A stretch of 5,204 nt of DNA from Thermoanaerobacteraceae bacterium (GTDB taxonomy: Bacteria; Bacillota; Desulfotomaculia; Desulfotomaculales; Ammonificaceae): positions 1-5,204 of the forward strand of contig JASEJH010000132.1 of assembly GCA_030016455.1 (NCBI GenBank), in the 5' to 3' direction. Both the position numbers and the translations under genes were made by a program. Below the pieces are notes generated by a model. The model searched no databases and was not told the origin of the DNA. It saw only the letters and a program-made list of their open reading frames with translations. This document shows positions 1-5,204 of this stretch, piece by piece. Numbering within the stretch: the stretch's first letter is position 1; every line of letters starts with the position of its first letter.

Positions 1-14
1 CGCTTTCGTATTTA

Positions 15-371
15 ATGATAACCCATCTTCACGAACGATCTTATATGGTGGTGTCGCACCCCATGGGCTATAAGGGGAACTTGGAAGACGATCAGGCACG
101 CAGCGTTGGCCGGGCCATCAAGCTTTATAGAGAAAAAAAACAGCTTAGCCAAAAAGAGTTGGCCCTGTACGCTGGGGTGAGTCCGTCCTATATTGCTTAT
201 ATCGAAAAGGGGACGAGGAGCCCCTCATTACCTACGCTAACACGTATTGCCCACTGCCTGGGCGTGACCCCCGGCACCCTTCTCCAACTGCCTTTCGAGG
301 CTGAGTCTACCATAAGGAGCGAATTTAAGGAACTGATCGACCACCTGAATCTCCACGAGATATTTTTATGA
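15..371 (+). CDS. Small XRE-family helix-turn-helix transcriptional regulator
   Basis: A 118-residue protein that is almost entirely one Cro/C1-type DNA-binding domain. Residues about 31-91 show the family pattern: a first helix (VGRAIKLYREKKQLSQ), the turn and recognition helix (KELALYAGVSPSYIAYIEKG) and the closing helices with TRSPSLPTLTRIAHCLGV. The last 25 residues form a short charged and hydrophobic tail that could dimerise (inference). It is probably a cytoplasmic repressor or activator; the target is unknown. The start is uncertain. ATG at 15 has no visible Shine-Dalgarno site and lies at the window edge. ATG at 63 follows a weak GGTGGTG. TTG at 81 lies only a few bases after AAGGGG. 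All three keep the whole domain. The gene is convergent with the minus-strand group and probably belongs to a different transcription unit. The family is clear from the sequence; the specific role is not. Confidence 0.88.
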   Translation: MITHLHERSYMVVSHPMGYKGNLEDDQARSVGRAIKLYREKKQLSQKELALYAGVSPSYIAYIEKGTRSPSLPTLTRIAHCLGVTPGTLLQLPFEAESTIRSEFKELIDHLNLHEIFL

Positions 372-554
372 AAACTGTAGTGGAAGCATATTTTCAGCAC
401 TTGCGAGGAAAGTGTCAGAAGACTTAAATAGAGCGTAGGTTTGCCTGGTTTGCTGATGCAGGATAAGGTGAAGGTTGAGTCGCGTGGCCCGTTCATAATC
501 TATAATAAGGTTCACGCATATTCATTCCATTCCGGGCACTGGCGGTAATGTCGA

Positions 555-579
555 GTTGCCCGCCTCACCCCAGGGCAAC
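555..579. other. Hairpin spanning the fapA stop codon
   Basis: GTTGCCC at 555-561 pairs perfectly with GGGCAAC at 573-579 around an 11-base loop. The stop codon of the fapA-like gene (565-567) lies inside the loop. No T-tract follows on either strand, so this is not a standard intrinsic terminator. It could still slow polymerase or protect the 3' end of the minus-strand transcript, or be chance in a G+C-rich stretch. Confidence 0.3.
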
Positions 580-2427
580 CCGCACTTGGGCCTGGGGAAT
601 CTCGATTACGGTGCGGTATTTTCCTACTTGGATGATCACGCCCTCGTGGGCCCGGCCAAGACGTACCGTGGCGCTGGCGGCAGTCCGGATCTTGGTGAGG
701 ATTCCTCTGGATGACCCCGCTTCTCTGATAGTTACATCCCCTTGCGTTATGATCTCGCCGCCGCGAAAGACGCCAGCCACTACTACCTTCCCGCCGGCTT
801 GAATATAGGTGTTATAGCATCCCTGACCGGTGACGAAGACGTTTCCCGTGGCAATCAGCTTGGAATTCATGGCATAAGGGATGATAAGGTGAGATTTTTG
901 CCGGCCGAGGCAGGTGAGTTCCTGGCGGAGAAAGAGGATTTCCCGGATGATTTTTGCGAGTTCGTTTAAATTGCCAAGTTTGATAATATTCAGTCCGGAG
1001 AAAAAATAAATCAGGCGGTCTATCAGCTCTATCATTTCAGGTGGAAGCTCGACCCCGTTTTCGGCCAGACATTTTTTTATTTTTTGCATTTCCTGTATCG
1101 AGCGAGGGATCTTTTGAAACTTCTGTTCGATAAGCAGAAGAAGAAGGTGTCCCGGCCGAATAGTATGTTCTTTGAAGGCCGGATGTTCGCTGAGTTTGTT
1201 AGCGGTGTTTAAGAGTTCCATAATTTCAGTGGCGAAAGTTCCTAAAAGTGGACCATATTTTTGGGAGCAGGCGGTGCCGCATCCGGCGTTTAAGATGCTC
1301 CCGATAACGTTGTTGTAAATGCTGATATCTTCCAAAGCAGAGACCGTGGCCTGGGTGACCATTCCGGCGACCTCTGCCCTGCCGGCCGCCTGTACCTTCA
1401 TTCCTTCGGTGACGCTCCCTTTAATCCGGACGCTTCCTTTGAAGCGGATATTCCCCGTGGAGACACCGACATCGCCGTTGTATACAAGTTGGGTGTCCAC
1501 AGAAAGGGTATAGACGTTACCTATTTGCTTGAGTACCGGCCGGCCGCTTCGAACGGCGACGACTTTGGTTCCGTTTTCCAGGAGCTCGGCTCCTTTGCCG
1601 GCGCGCAGTTCGCAGGCCCGCTGTTTGGGCGGGGGAATAGGCTGGCCGTCAACCCCCCGTCCCGGTTTGCCGGGGCTGCCCGGATTTTTCACCGCAAGGA
1701 CGATGCCGGGGTCTACCGAAGGAAAGCGGTTGATTTCAAGAAAGTCCACCGAGCCGTCGGGATTGATTTTCGGTCGAAGGTCGGGTTCGAGAGGAAAAGT
1801 GATTTCCACCGTTTCGTCTGTGGGTGGAACGGGCGGCTCGCCTTCGGCAATGATAAACTTGCCGTCGCGCGGCCGCTGGAGTAAGTCTTTTAAAACCTCT
1901 CCTTTGATCCCGAAAACTACTCCTTTTTGGGTTAATTCTTTTTCGACAGCCGCTTCGCCAAGAATAGGCTGCTTGATTACTTCCGCTTCGGTCTGCAGGA
2001 CCAGGTCAACGGCGGGTTCCCGGTCCAAGACCCGGTAGCGCCGGATTCCCGGTAACTCTACCCAGAGATAGGCAGTAAGCCGGTTAGGGCTGACGGTTAC
2101 TTTAACTGTTCCCTGGATTTCTTCTTCAACAGTTTCTGCATGAACCTCGTCTTCTTCCCTTACGATTACGGTACCGGTGGTAACAGTATTGTTCAGGATG
2201 AGCTGGATTCCAGGACCGGGGGTGATCGTGGCAAATCTTCCGAGCCCTTTCGGGTTACGGACGCAAATATGCCCGTCGCTTACCCAGACCAGGCCGTCCT
2301 CACTTTCAGGAGGGGGAGGAGGAGAAGAAGAAGAAGGTAAAGCAAGTGCTGGCTTGGGCGCAGTTTCTCCCAGAACCTCTTGAAGGACTTCTTTTATCAG
2401 GTTTTGCAGTTCCTTTTCGTCTATCAT
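565..2427 (-). CDS. fapA: FapA/DUF342-family protein (flagellar assembly protein A type)
   Basis: A 620-residue protein with the architecture of the DUF342/FapA family. Residues 1-20 form a charged helix, followed by a Ser/Pro linker (about 22-41). Next come the N-terminal FapA domain (about 45-230), the family signature NPGSPGKPGRGVDG (248-261), and a glycine- and valine-rich repeat region (about 285-385) that fits a right-handed beta-helix. A mostly helical, coiled-coil-like insertion (about 395-510) follows, then a second beta-helix part (about 520-605) with GGxVxVxGxxxGG-like turns. There is no signal peptide or membrane segment, so it is probably cytoplasmic. In Vibrio a FapA homologue takes part in polar flagellar assembly under control of the glucose PTS; in Clostridia the family often sits among motility genes, but its molecular role is unclear. 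The ATG start is supported by AAAGGTG (2441-2435), 7 bases upstream. The upstream small ORF overlaps this ATG by one base. Family assignment is firm; function here is inferred. Confidence 0.9.
   Translation of the reverse strand: MIDEKELQNLIKEVLQEVLGETAPKPALALPSSSSPPPPPESEDGLVWVSDGHICVRNPKGLGRFATITPGPGIQLILNNTVTTGTVIVREEDEVHAETVEEEIQGTVKVTVSPNRLTAYLWVELPGIRRYRVLDREPAVDLVLQTEAEVIKQPILGEAAVEKELTQKGVVFGIKGEVLKDLLQRPRDGKFIIAEGEPPVPPTDETVEITFPLEPDLRPKINPDGSVDFLEINRFPSVDPGIVLAVKNPGSPGKPGRGVDGQPIPPPKQRACELRAGKGAELLENGTKVVAVRSGRPVLKQIGNVYTLSVDTQLVYNGDVGVSTGNIRFKGSVRIKGSVTEGMKVQAAGRAEVAGMVTQATVSALEDISIYNNVIGSILNAGCGTACSQKYGPLLGTFATEIMELLNTANKLSEHPAFKEHTIRPGHLLLLLIEQKFQKIPRSIQEMQKIKKCLAENGVELPPEMIELIDRLIYFFSGLNIIKLGNLNELAKIIREILFLRQELTCLGRQKSHLIIPYAMNSKLIATGNVFVTGQGCYNTYIQAGGKVVVAGVFRGGEIITQGDVTIREAGSSRGILTKIRTAASATVRLGRAHEGVIIQVGKYRTVIEIPQAQVRVALG
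2308..2337. repeat. 30-base uninterrupted purine/pyrimidine tract with triplet repeats
   Basis: The plus strand is all purine for 30 bases, made of GGA and GAA/AGA units. On the coding minus strand it reads as four TCT codons flanked by CCT/CCC codons and encodes the P-SSSS-PPPPP linker of the FapA-like protein (residues 31-40). It is a simple-sequence tract inside a gene and could vary in length by slippage in steps of three. Confidence 0.7.
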
Positions 2428-2549
2428 TACCCTTCACCTTTACCCGGGGGTCCGGAAAATCGCGTTAAGTTTCCCCGGAGCATTTGCTCATGACATTCCT
2501 GGATCCTTCCCTCCCCGTATTGCTCCTCCGTAAAAAGAGCCTCTTTCAT
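2427..2549 (-). CDS. Possible 40-residue small protein coupled to fapA
   Basis: An ATG-initiated frame of 40 codons fills most of the gap between the HD-GYP gene and fapA. Its TAA shares one base with the fapA ATG (TAATG), an arrangement typical of translational coupling. The product begins MKEALFTEEQYGEG, has an acidic N-terminal half and ends in a Gly/Pro/Lys-rich tail (SGPPGKGEG). Codons are rich in purine at the first position, as in real genes. Against it: no good Shine-Dalgarno site precedes the ATG (the upstream bases are CCGAGCTACCAGTTT), the frame stays open about ten codons further upstream without a start, and I recognise no family. The bases GGAGGAGC inside it are not placed before any usable start. 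It may be a real small protein, a leader peptide or chance. Confidence 0.35.
   Translation of the reverse strand: MKEALFTEEQYGEGRIQECHEQMLRGNLTRFSGPPGKGEG
2435..2441 (-). promoter_or_regulatory. Ribosome binding site of the fapA-like gene
   Basis: Read on the minus strand this is AAAGGTG, ending 7 bases before the ATG at 2427. It fixes the start of the FapA-like protein and lies inside the end of the 40-codon ORF, as expected for coupled genes. Confidence 0.6.
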
Positions 2550-2604
2550 AAACTGGTAGCTCGGTGAAAACTTATTGAGTTATGCCTCATCTTACCCCTA
2601 TCCT

Positions 2605-3423
2605 CTACCCCTCACCCAGCAGGAGCCTGACCGATAAAGCCCGGTGGCGCAAGATAAGCCAATCCTGCGGGTCAATGCGTAGAAATACCTCTACCAAGTC
2701 GGGATCAAACTGGGTGCCGGCCCCGCGGCGAAGCTCGGCGCAGGCTGACTCGTAAGTCATTTGGCTGCGGTAGGCCCTATCCGAGGTCATCGCCTCGAAA
2801 GCGTCGGCCACTGCGCAGATGCGGGCCTCCAGCGGGATGTTTCTGCCGGTTAAGCCGTAAGGATACCCCTTACCATCCCACCGTTCGTGGTGGTAAAGGA
2901 CAATATCGCGGGCTCCTTTGGCCAGTTCCACGCTTCTCAAGATCTGGTAACCAACGAAAGGGTGGCTGCGGATAACCTCCCATTCTTCGGGCGTGGGGAA
3001 GCTTTCATTCTGGAGTATACGTTGGGGCACCGCAATTTTACCTATATCGTGAAAGAGAGCACCCCAGAAGATATCGTTGAGCGAGAGGCTGCAGCTCCCG
3101 TAAAGGTGGCAGGCTAAATGTACGCTGAACATTGTTACGTTTAAGGAGTGGTAGGAGGTATTACTTTTGTGATATTCGAGAGCACGGATTAGCGCTAAGA
3201 TCGCCTGCTGGTAAAAGCGCTCCGGGGCTTGGGGCATATAGGCGTAAACTTCAAAAGAAGGCTTGCCGGATGCATCCGTTGCCGGCCTCTCATTCAGTTT
3301 ATCGTCCACTACGATCACGCACCTTTTACTATCCTTCAAAAACGTACCGGTTCGGAAGGCTTCAGGGCTGTAAGCAAACATTTCTGGGTAAGTAGTATCG
3401 TCGTCAGTTAGCAAGACGTCCAA
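2605..3423 (-). CDS. HD-GYP domain protein, probable cyclic-di-GMP phosphodiesterase
   Basis: A 272-residue protein whose residues about 75-255 are an HD-GYP domain, a metal-dependent hydrolase that opens c-di-GMP to pGpG and GMP. Visible motifs are His92, the HD pair in FHDIGKI (His125-Asp126, with Lys129), His154 in HPFVGYQIL, the His178-His179 pair followed by the GYP-type loop ERWDGKGYPYGL, Asp207 in RICAVADAFEAMTSDRAYR, and the C-terminal GTQFDPDLVEVF. All expected metal-binding His/Asp positions are therefore present. The usual PDxIL-x-KPG segment is altered to PQRILQNES (133-141). The first 65 residues (DVLLTDDD near the start, CVIVVDD at 35-41) are not a complete receiver domain and I cannot name them. 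The start is TTG: an in-frame TAG lies two codons upstream, and GGGGG (3434-3430) sits 6 bases before it. The protein is soluble, with no membrane segment. Activity is probable but not shown. Confidence 0.9.
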   Translation of the reverse strand: MDVLLTDDDTTYPEMFAYSPEAFRTGTFLKDSKRCVIVVDDKLNERPATDASGKPSFEVYAYMPQAPERFYQQAILALIRALEYHKSNTSYHSLNVTMFSVHLACHLYGSCSLSLNDIFWGALFHDIGKIAVPQRILQNESFPTPEEWEVIRSHPFVGYQILRSVELAKGARDIVLYHHERWDGKGYPYGLTGRNIPLEARICAVADAFEAMTSDRAYRSQMTYESACAELRRGAGTQFDPDLVEVFLRIDPQDWLILRHRALSVRLLLGEG

Positions 3424-3489
3424 AAACTACCCCCGGACTTTCAGGTACCATACGAAATTTTGTGTAAACTTAAATCGGCATCGGGCGTT

Positions 3490-3726
3490 TTAACAGCCTC
3501 CCAAGAAGTTGTTTCGCAGCAAAAAGCGTGCCAGCAAGTTTCCAGCCGAAATAGGGGCGCCTAACAAAGACGAGGGTCTATATAAAATCCCCTCAAATGA
3601 ACGTATTGGTACACCAACTGGCACATCCGGACCTTTAAGTACAGCAAACCGGGGTAGGGTTCCCTTCGGCAGAACACCTGTTTTACTTAGCGCTCTTCCC
3701 CATGTTATGTACAATCTCTCTCCCAT
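3490..3726 (-). CDS. Doubtful 78-residue ORF overlapping the end of the two-HTH gene
   Basis: This frame starts with ATG inside the last 22 bases of the upstream gene. GGGAAGG (3740-3734) sits 7 bases before that ATG, so it could be translated by coupling. The product (MGERLYITWGRALSKTG at its start, LLARFLLRNNFLGGC at its end) is rich in Pro, Gly and Leu in the middle, has no clear domain or membrane segment, and matches no family I know. A frame of similar length is open on the opposite strand (3509-3820), so openness alone is weak evidence. If this ORF is not real, the 280 bases between 3424 and 3704 carry no gene I can identify. Confidence 0.3.
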   Translation of the reverse strand: MGERLYITWGRALSKTGVLPKGTLPRFAVLKGPDVPVGVPIRSFEGILYRPSSLLGAPISAGNLLARFLLRNNFLGGC

Positions 3727-4646
3727 AGTGGAACCTTCCCGGAATCGGGTCCCGGAAGCTCAATATGACTTACCTTCCTCTTTTGCCCGGAGGTATAGAA
3801 GTGCTCCAGCGCCTGTTTAAGAAGTTCGGCGTTCTTCACCTTGTTTCCAATCTCGAGACGCTGAACTTTATCCCTGGAAATGCCGATGGTTTTCGCCGCC
3901 TCCCTCACGGTATAGCCCGCCCTGCGCCGCATCTCCCGCAGCGGCGAAGATCTCTGGATGGACTTATTTTGGAAACTTTGCTGCATCGCAATCAGGTTTT
4001 CTGCCTCACTTTCGCTCTTTCCCAGGAAAGCTGCTATGGCAGGAATATTGCGTAGACAAGGTGTACGCCGCCCGGTTTCCCAGTCCTTGAAGGTCGGTTC
4101 CCCGACACCACATTCTTCCGCGGCTTCCCTCTGTGTTTTTTGCAGTTCGGCACGCCTCTCCATCAGGTGCGCCGGAAGGGGACCAAGATCCTCTAAAACT
4201 TTAAACGGACACTGCGCTTTCAGCCATTCCTCGGCCTCCGGTGCTTTTTCCACCGGGAGCTGGTTGACCCGCTCCACCCCGTACCTCCGGCAAAGCCGCA
4301 CAGTGAGCAGAACAAAAACCTTGTGCTTTAACACCTCCTTGCCGGGGTTTGCCTGCGCCCACTCCTCGACCTTCTGTTGGATCAGCCTGCAGAAGCGCCT
4401 CTCTTTCTCGGGAGTGATTGGGAACCTCTTCTGCATTTCCCTGGGCGACCGGATACCGCCATACTCCTGATAAACCTCCCGGTTCTGCTCAAACTGCTTC
4501 TGGATCTCGATCCCTTCAGCGTAGCCTTTGTAGAGCTTTTTTTCCAGAACCCCAAGAATATACTGAAGATTTTCCTCCGTCCCCCCCTTCAAACTTCCCG
4601 CGGGAGGAGAAAGCGCCTCAAGAACTTCCCTGCTTAGCTTCGCCAT
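3705..4646 (-). CDS. Putative DNA-binding regulator with two XRE-like helix-turn-helix segments
   Basis: A 313-residue protein. Residues about 160-209 form an XRE-like helix-turn-helix (MERRAELQKTQREAAEECGV, then a recognition helix ending in DWETGRRTP and a closing helix IPAIAAFLG). Residues about 235-285 form a second, more divergent one (LREMRRRAGYTVREAAKTIG, then ISRDKVQRLEIGNKVKN). The C-terminal 25 residues are a charged tail. The N-terminal half (about 24-150) is helical and charged, with Trp96, Trp141 and a hydrophobic stretch VFVLLTVRL (110-118) too short and charged at its edges to be a membrane anchor; I recognise no domain there. Two HTH units in one chain suggest binding to a two-part operator or dimer-like binding by a monomer (inference). 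The start is secure: an exact AAGGAGG lies 9 bases upstream. It follows the receiver gene in the same direction after a 160-base structured spacer. Confidence 0.8.
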   Translation of the reverse strand: MAKLSREVLEALSPPAGSLKGGTEENLQYILGVLEKKLYKGYAEGIEIQKQFEQNREVYQEYGGIRSPREMQKRFPITPEKERRFCRLIQQKVEEWAQANPGKEVLKHKVFVLLTVRLCRRYGVERVNQLPVEKAPEAEEWLKAQCPFKVLEDLGPLPAHLMERRAELQKTQREAAEECGVGEPTFKDWETGRRTPCLRNIPAIAAFLGKSESEAENLIAMQQSFQNKSIQRSSPLREMRRRAGYTVREAAKTIGISRDKVQRLEIGNKVKNAELLKQALEHFYTSGQKRKVSHIELPGPDSGKVPLWERDCT

Positions 4647-4655
4647 ACGATTTGA

Positions 4656-4670
4656 CCTCCTTAATAAGGA
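4656..4670 (-). promoter_or_regulatory. Strong Shine-Dalgarno site inside a small hairpin
   Basis: On the minus strand, AAGGAGG (4662-4656) is an exact match to the anti-Shine-Dalgarno sequence, 9 bases before the ATG at 4646. The preceding TCCTT (4670-4666) can pair with AAGGA (4662-4658) over a 3-base loop, ATT. This would hide much of the binding site. The 5-pair stem is weak alone and would matter mainly as one state of a larger leader fold. Confidence 0.5.
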
Positions 4671-4682
4671 TTTTTCATCTTC

Positions 4683-4799
4683 CGGTCGGACTCAAAGCCA
4701 GACGACCGACTTACTTCACCGCCTACCATCAACCCTTTATAAACGGCTGTAAGTCCTAGTAGGCCCGCTTTTAACCCACGTATTCAACAACTAAAGCGG
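4683..4799 (-). promoter_or_regulatory. Structured intergenic leader with three perfect stems
   Basis: The 160-base gap between the receiver gene and the two-HTH gene contains three successive perfect inverted repeats. In minus-strand order: CCGCTTT (4799-4793) with AAAGCGG (4771-4765); GCCTAC (4764-4759) with GTAGGC (4726-4721); CGGTCG (4708-4703) with CGACCG (4688-4683). The first two stems abut directly. The SD-covering hairpin follows. No T-tract follows any stem, so these are not simple terminators. I see no consensus of the c-di-GMP-I or -II riboswitches, the T-box or other common classes. It could be a cis-regulatory RNA, operator DNA or chance. A TATAAA (4741-4736, minus) could be a -10 box, but no good -35 pairs with it. 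Confidence 0.4.
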
Positions 4800-4806
4800 T
4801 ATCTTC

Positions 4807-5199
4807 TCACCCGGTATTCTCTCTTTCTTTAAGCTCATGCTCAATTTTTTCAAGGGTTTCCACTAAAGCCTCGAAATCTATCGGCTTACCAAAGAAAGCA
4901 TACGCCCCACTGTTAAGTGCGGCAGCCGCCGTTTCCGAATCCCCGTAAGCGGTAATAATAATAACTTTGGCCTGCCGATCGAACGTGCGAACTATTTTCA
5001 AAACTTGAATCCCGTTGAGACCGGGCATCCTCATATCGGTAATTACGGCATCATATTGCTTTTGGTAGCATGCCTCTACCGCCTCTTCCGGGACGGTGAA
5101 CCTATCGCACTGGTACCCGGCGGGTTCAAAGGCTGTACACAGAGATTCTAAACAATCAGCATCATCATCAATTAATAAGATTTTAATAATTTTTTCCAT
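4807..5199 (-). CDS. Stand-alone receiver protein (CheY/Spo0F-like response regulator)
   Basis: A 130-residue protein made of one receiver domain. It has all the conserved positions: the acidic pocket Asp11-Asp13 in LLIDDD, the phosphoacceptor Asp55 in VITDMRMPGLNG, Thr83 in IIITAYGD, the aromatic switch position Phe102 and Lys105-Pro106 in FFGKPID. The length fits a lone receiver plus a short charged C-terminal helix (EALVETLEKIEHELKERE), with no output domain. It should take a phosphoryl group from a histidine kinase, or relay it as Spo0F does, and act by protein contact in the cytoplasm. The MxMPGxNGxxVLKxxR sequence is closer to NtrC/Spo0F-type receivers than to classical CheY, so I give no symbol. 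Only 5 bases upstream of the ATG are visible, so the start and promoter cannot be judged. No partner kinase is in the window. Confidence 0.92.
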   Translation of the reverse strand: MEKIIKILLIDDDADCLESLCTAFEPAGYQCDRFTVPEEAVEACYQKQYDAVITDMRMPGLNGIQVLKIVRTFDRQAKVIIITAYGDSETAAAALNSGAYAFFGKPIDFEALVETLEKIEHELKERENTG

Positions 5200-5204
5200 A
5201 AAGT

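Noticed and set aside
197..496. 99-residue open frame on the minus strand opposite the left-edge regulator
   Set aside because: It lies largely antisense to a clear XRE gene, has no recognisable domain and no good ribosome binding site; best explained as a shadow.
475..505. TATAAT at 500-505 with TTGAGT at 475-480 on the plus strand, resembling a sigma-A promoter
   Set aside because: The spacer is 19 bases, longer than ideal, and it points into the 3' end of fapA with no plus-strand gene downstream. An antisense transcript is possible, but nothing else supports it.
1489..2038. Long plus-strand frames of 131 and 169 codons inside the fapA region
   Set aside because: They are shadows of the 620-residue minus-strand gene, with biased composition and no domain.
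2532..2546. AAAGAGGCTCTTTTT on the minus strand as an intrinsic terminator between the HD-GYP gene and fapA
   Set aside because: The inverted repeat has only one central base, so a normal loop would leave too short a stem, and it lies within the 40-codon ORF.
3470..3490. GCCGATTT on the minus strand upstream of the HD-GYP gene as part of a sigma-D (flagellar) promoter
   Set aside because: The only nearby TAAA is about 9 bases upstream rather than about 15, so the two-part consensus is not met.
3509..3820. 103-codon plus-strand frame
   Set aside because: TTG start, Ser/Pro/Arg-rich without a domain, and it runs antisense into the end of the two-HTH gene; less likely than the opposite-strand ORF, which has an SD.
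3958..4470. 170-codon plus-strand frame opposite the two-HTH gene
   Set aside because: Antisense to a gene with clear HTH motifs and a strong SD; its composition looks like a shadow.
4647..4806. Known c-di-GMP riboswitch in the leader of the two-HTH gene
   Set aside because: I looked because of the HD-GYP neighbour, but the conserved loop and joining sequences of the c-di-GMP-I and c-di-GMP-II classes are not visible.

Overview
The window looks like a chromosomal segment of a Gram-positive, low-to-mid GC bacterium, most plausibly a member of the Clostridia of the Moorella/Peptococcaceae kind. I infer this from strong purine-rich Shine-Dalgarno sites (an exact AAGGAGG before the gene at 4646), a TTG start, and gene types common in flagellated Firmicutes: a DUF342/FapA protein, an HD-GYP protein and a CheY/Spo0F-like receiver. 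Species-level placement is not possible from the sequence alone.

Layout. At the left edge is a small Cro/C1-type (XRE) helix-turn-helix regulator on the plus strand (15-371). A gap of about 190 bases follows, holding only a very short overlapping ORF and a hairpin. The rest of the window is read on the minus strand. From right to left, in order of transcription, it holds: a stand-alone receiver protein (5199-4807); a 160-base spacer that can fold into several consecutive hairpins, the last of which covers a ribosome binding site; a protein with two XRE-like helix-turn-helix segments and an unrecognised N-terminal half (4646-3705); a doubtful 78-residue ORF overlapping its end (3726-3490); an HD-GYP protein with a TTG start (3423-2605); a possible 40-residue ORF (2549-2427) whose TAA overlaps the next ATG; and a 620-residue FapA/DUF342 protein (2427-565), which converges on the left-edge regulator.

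How the genes may fit together. A receiver (phosphorylation input), a DNA-binding regulator, a probable c-di-GMP phosphodiesterase and a FapA-family protein lie in one direction with short gaps and no convincing intrinsic terminator between them. This suggests, but does not prove, a signalling group acting on motility or the cell surface. The most interesting unexplained items are the structured leader before the two-HTH gene, the N-terminal domain of that protein, the small ORF coupled to fapA, and the unusual N-terminus and altered motif residues of the HD-GYP protein. I found no CRISPR array, tRNA, rRNA or insertion sequence.
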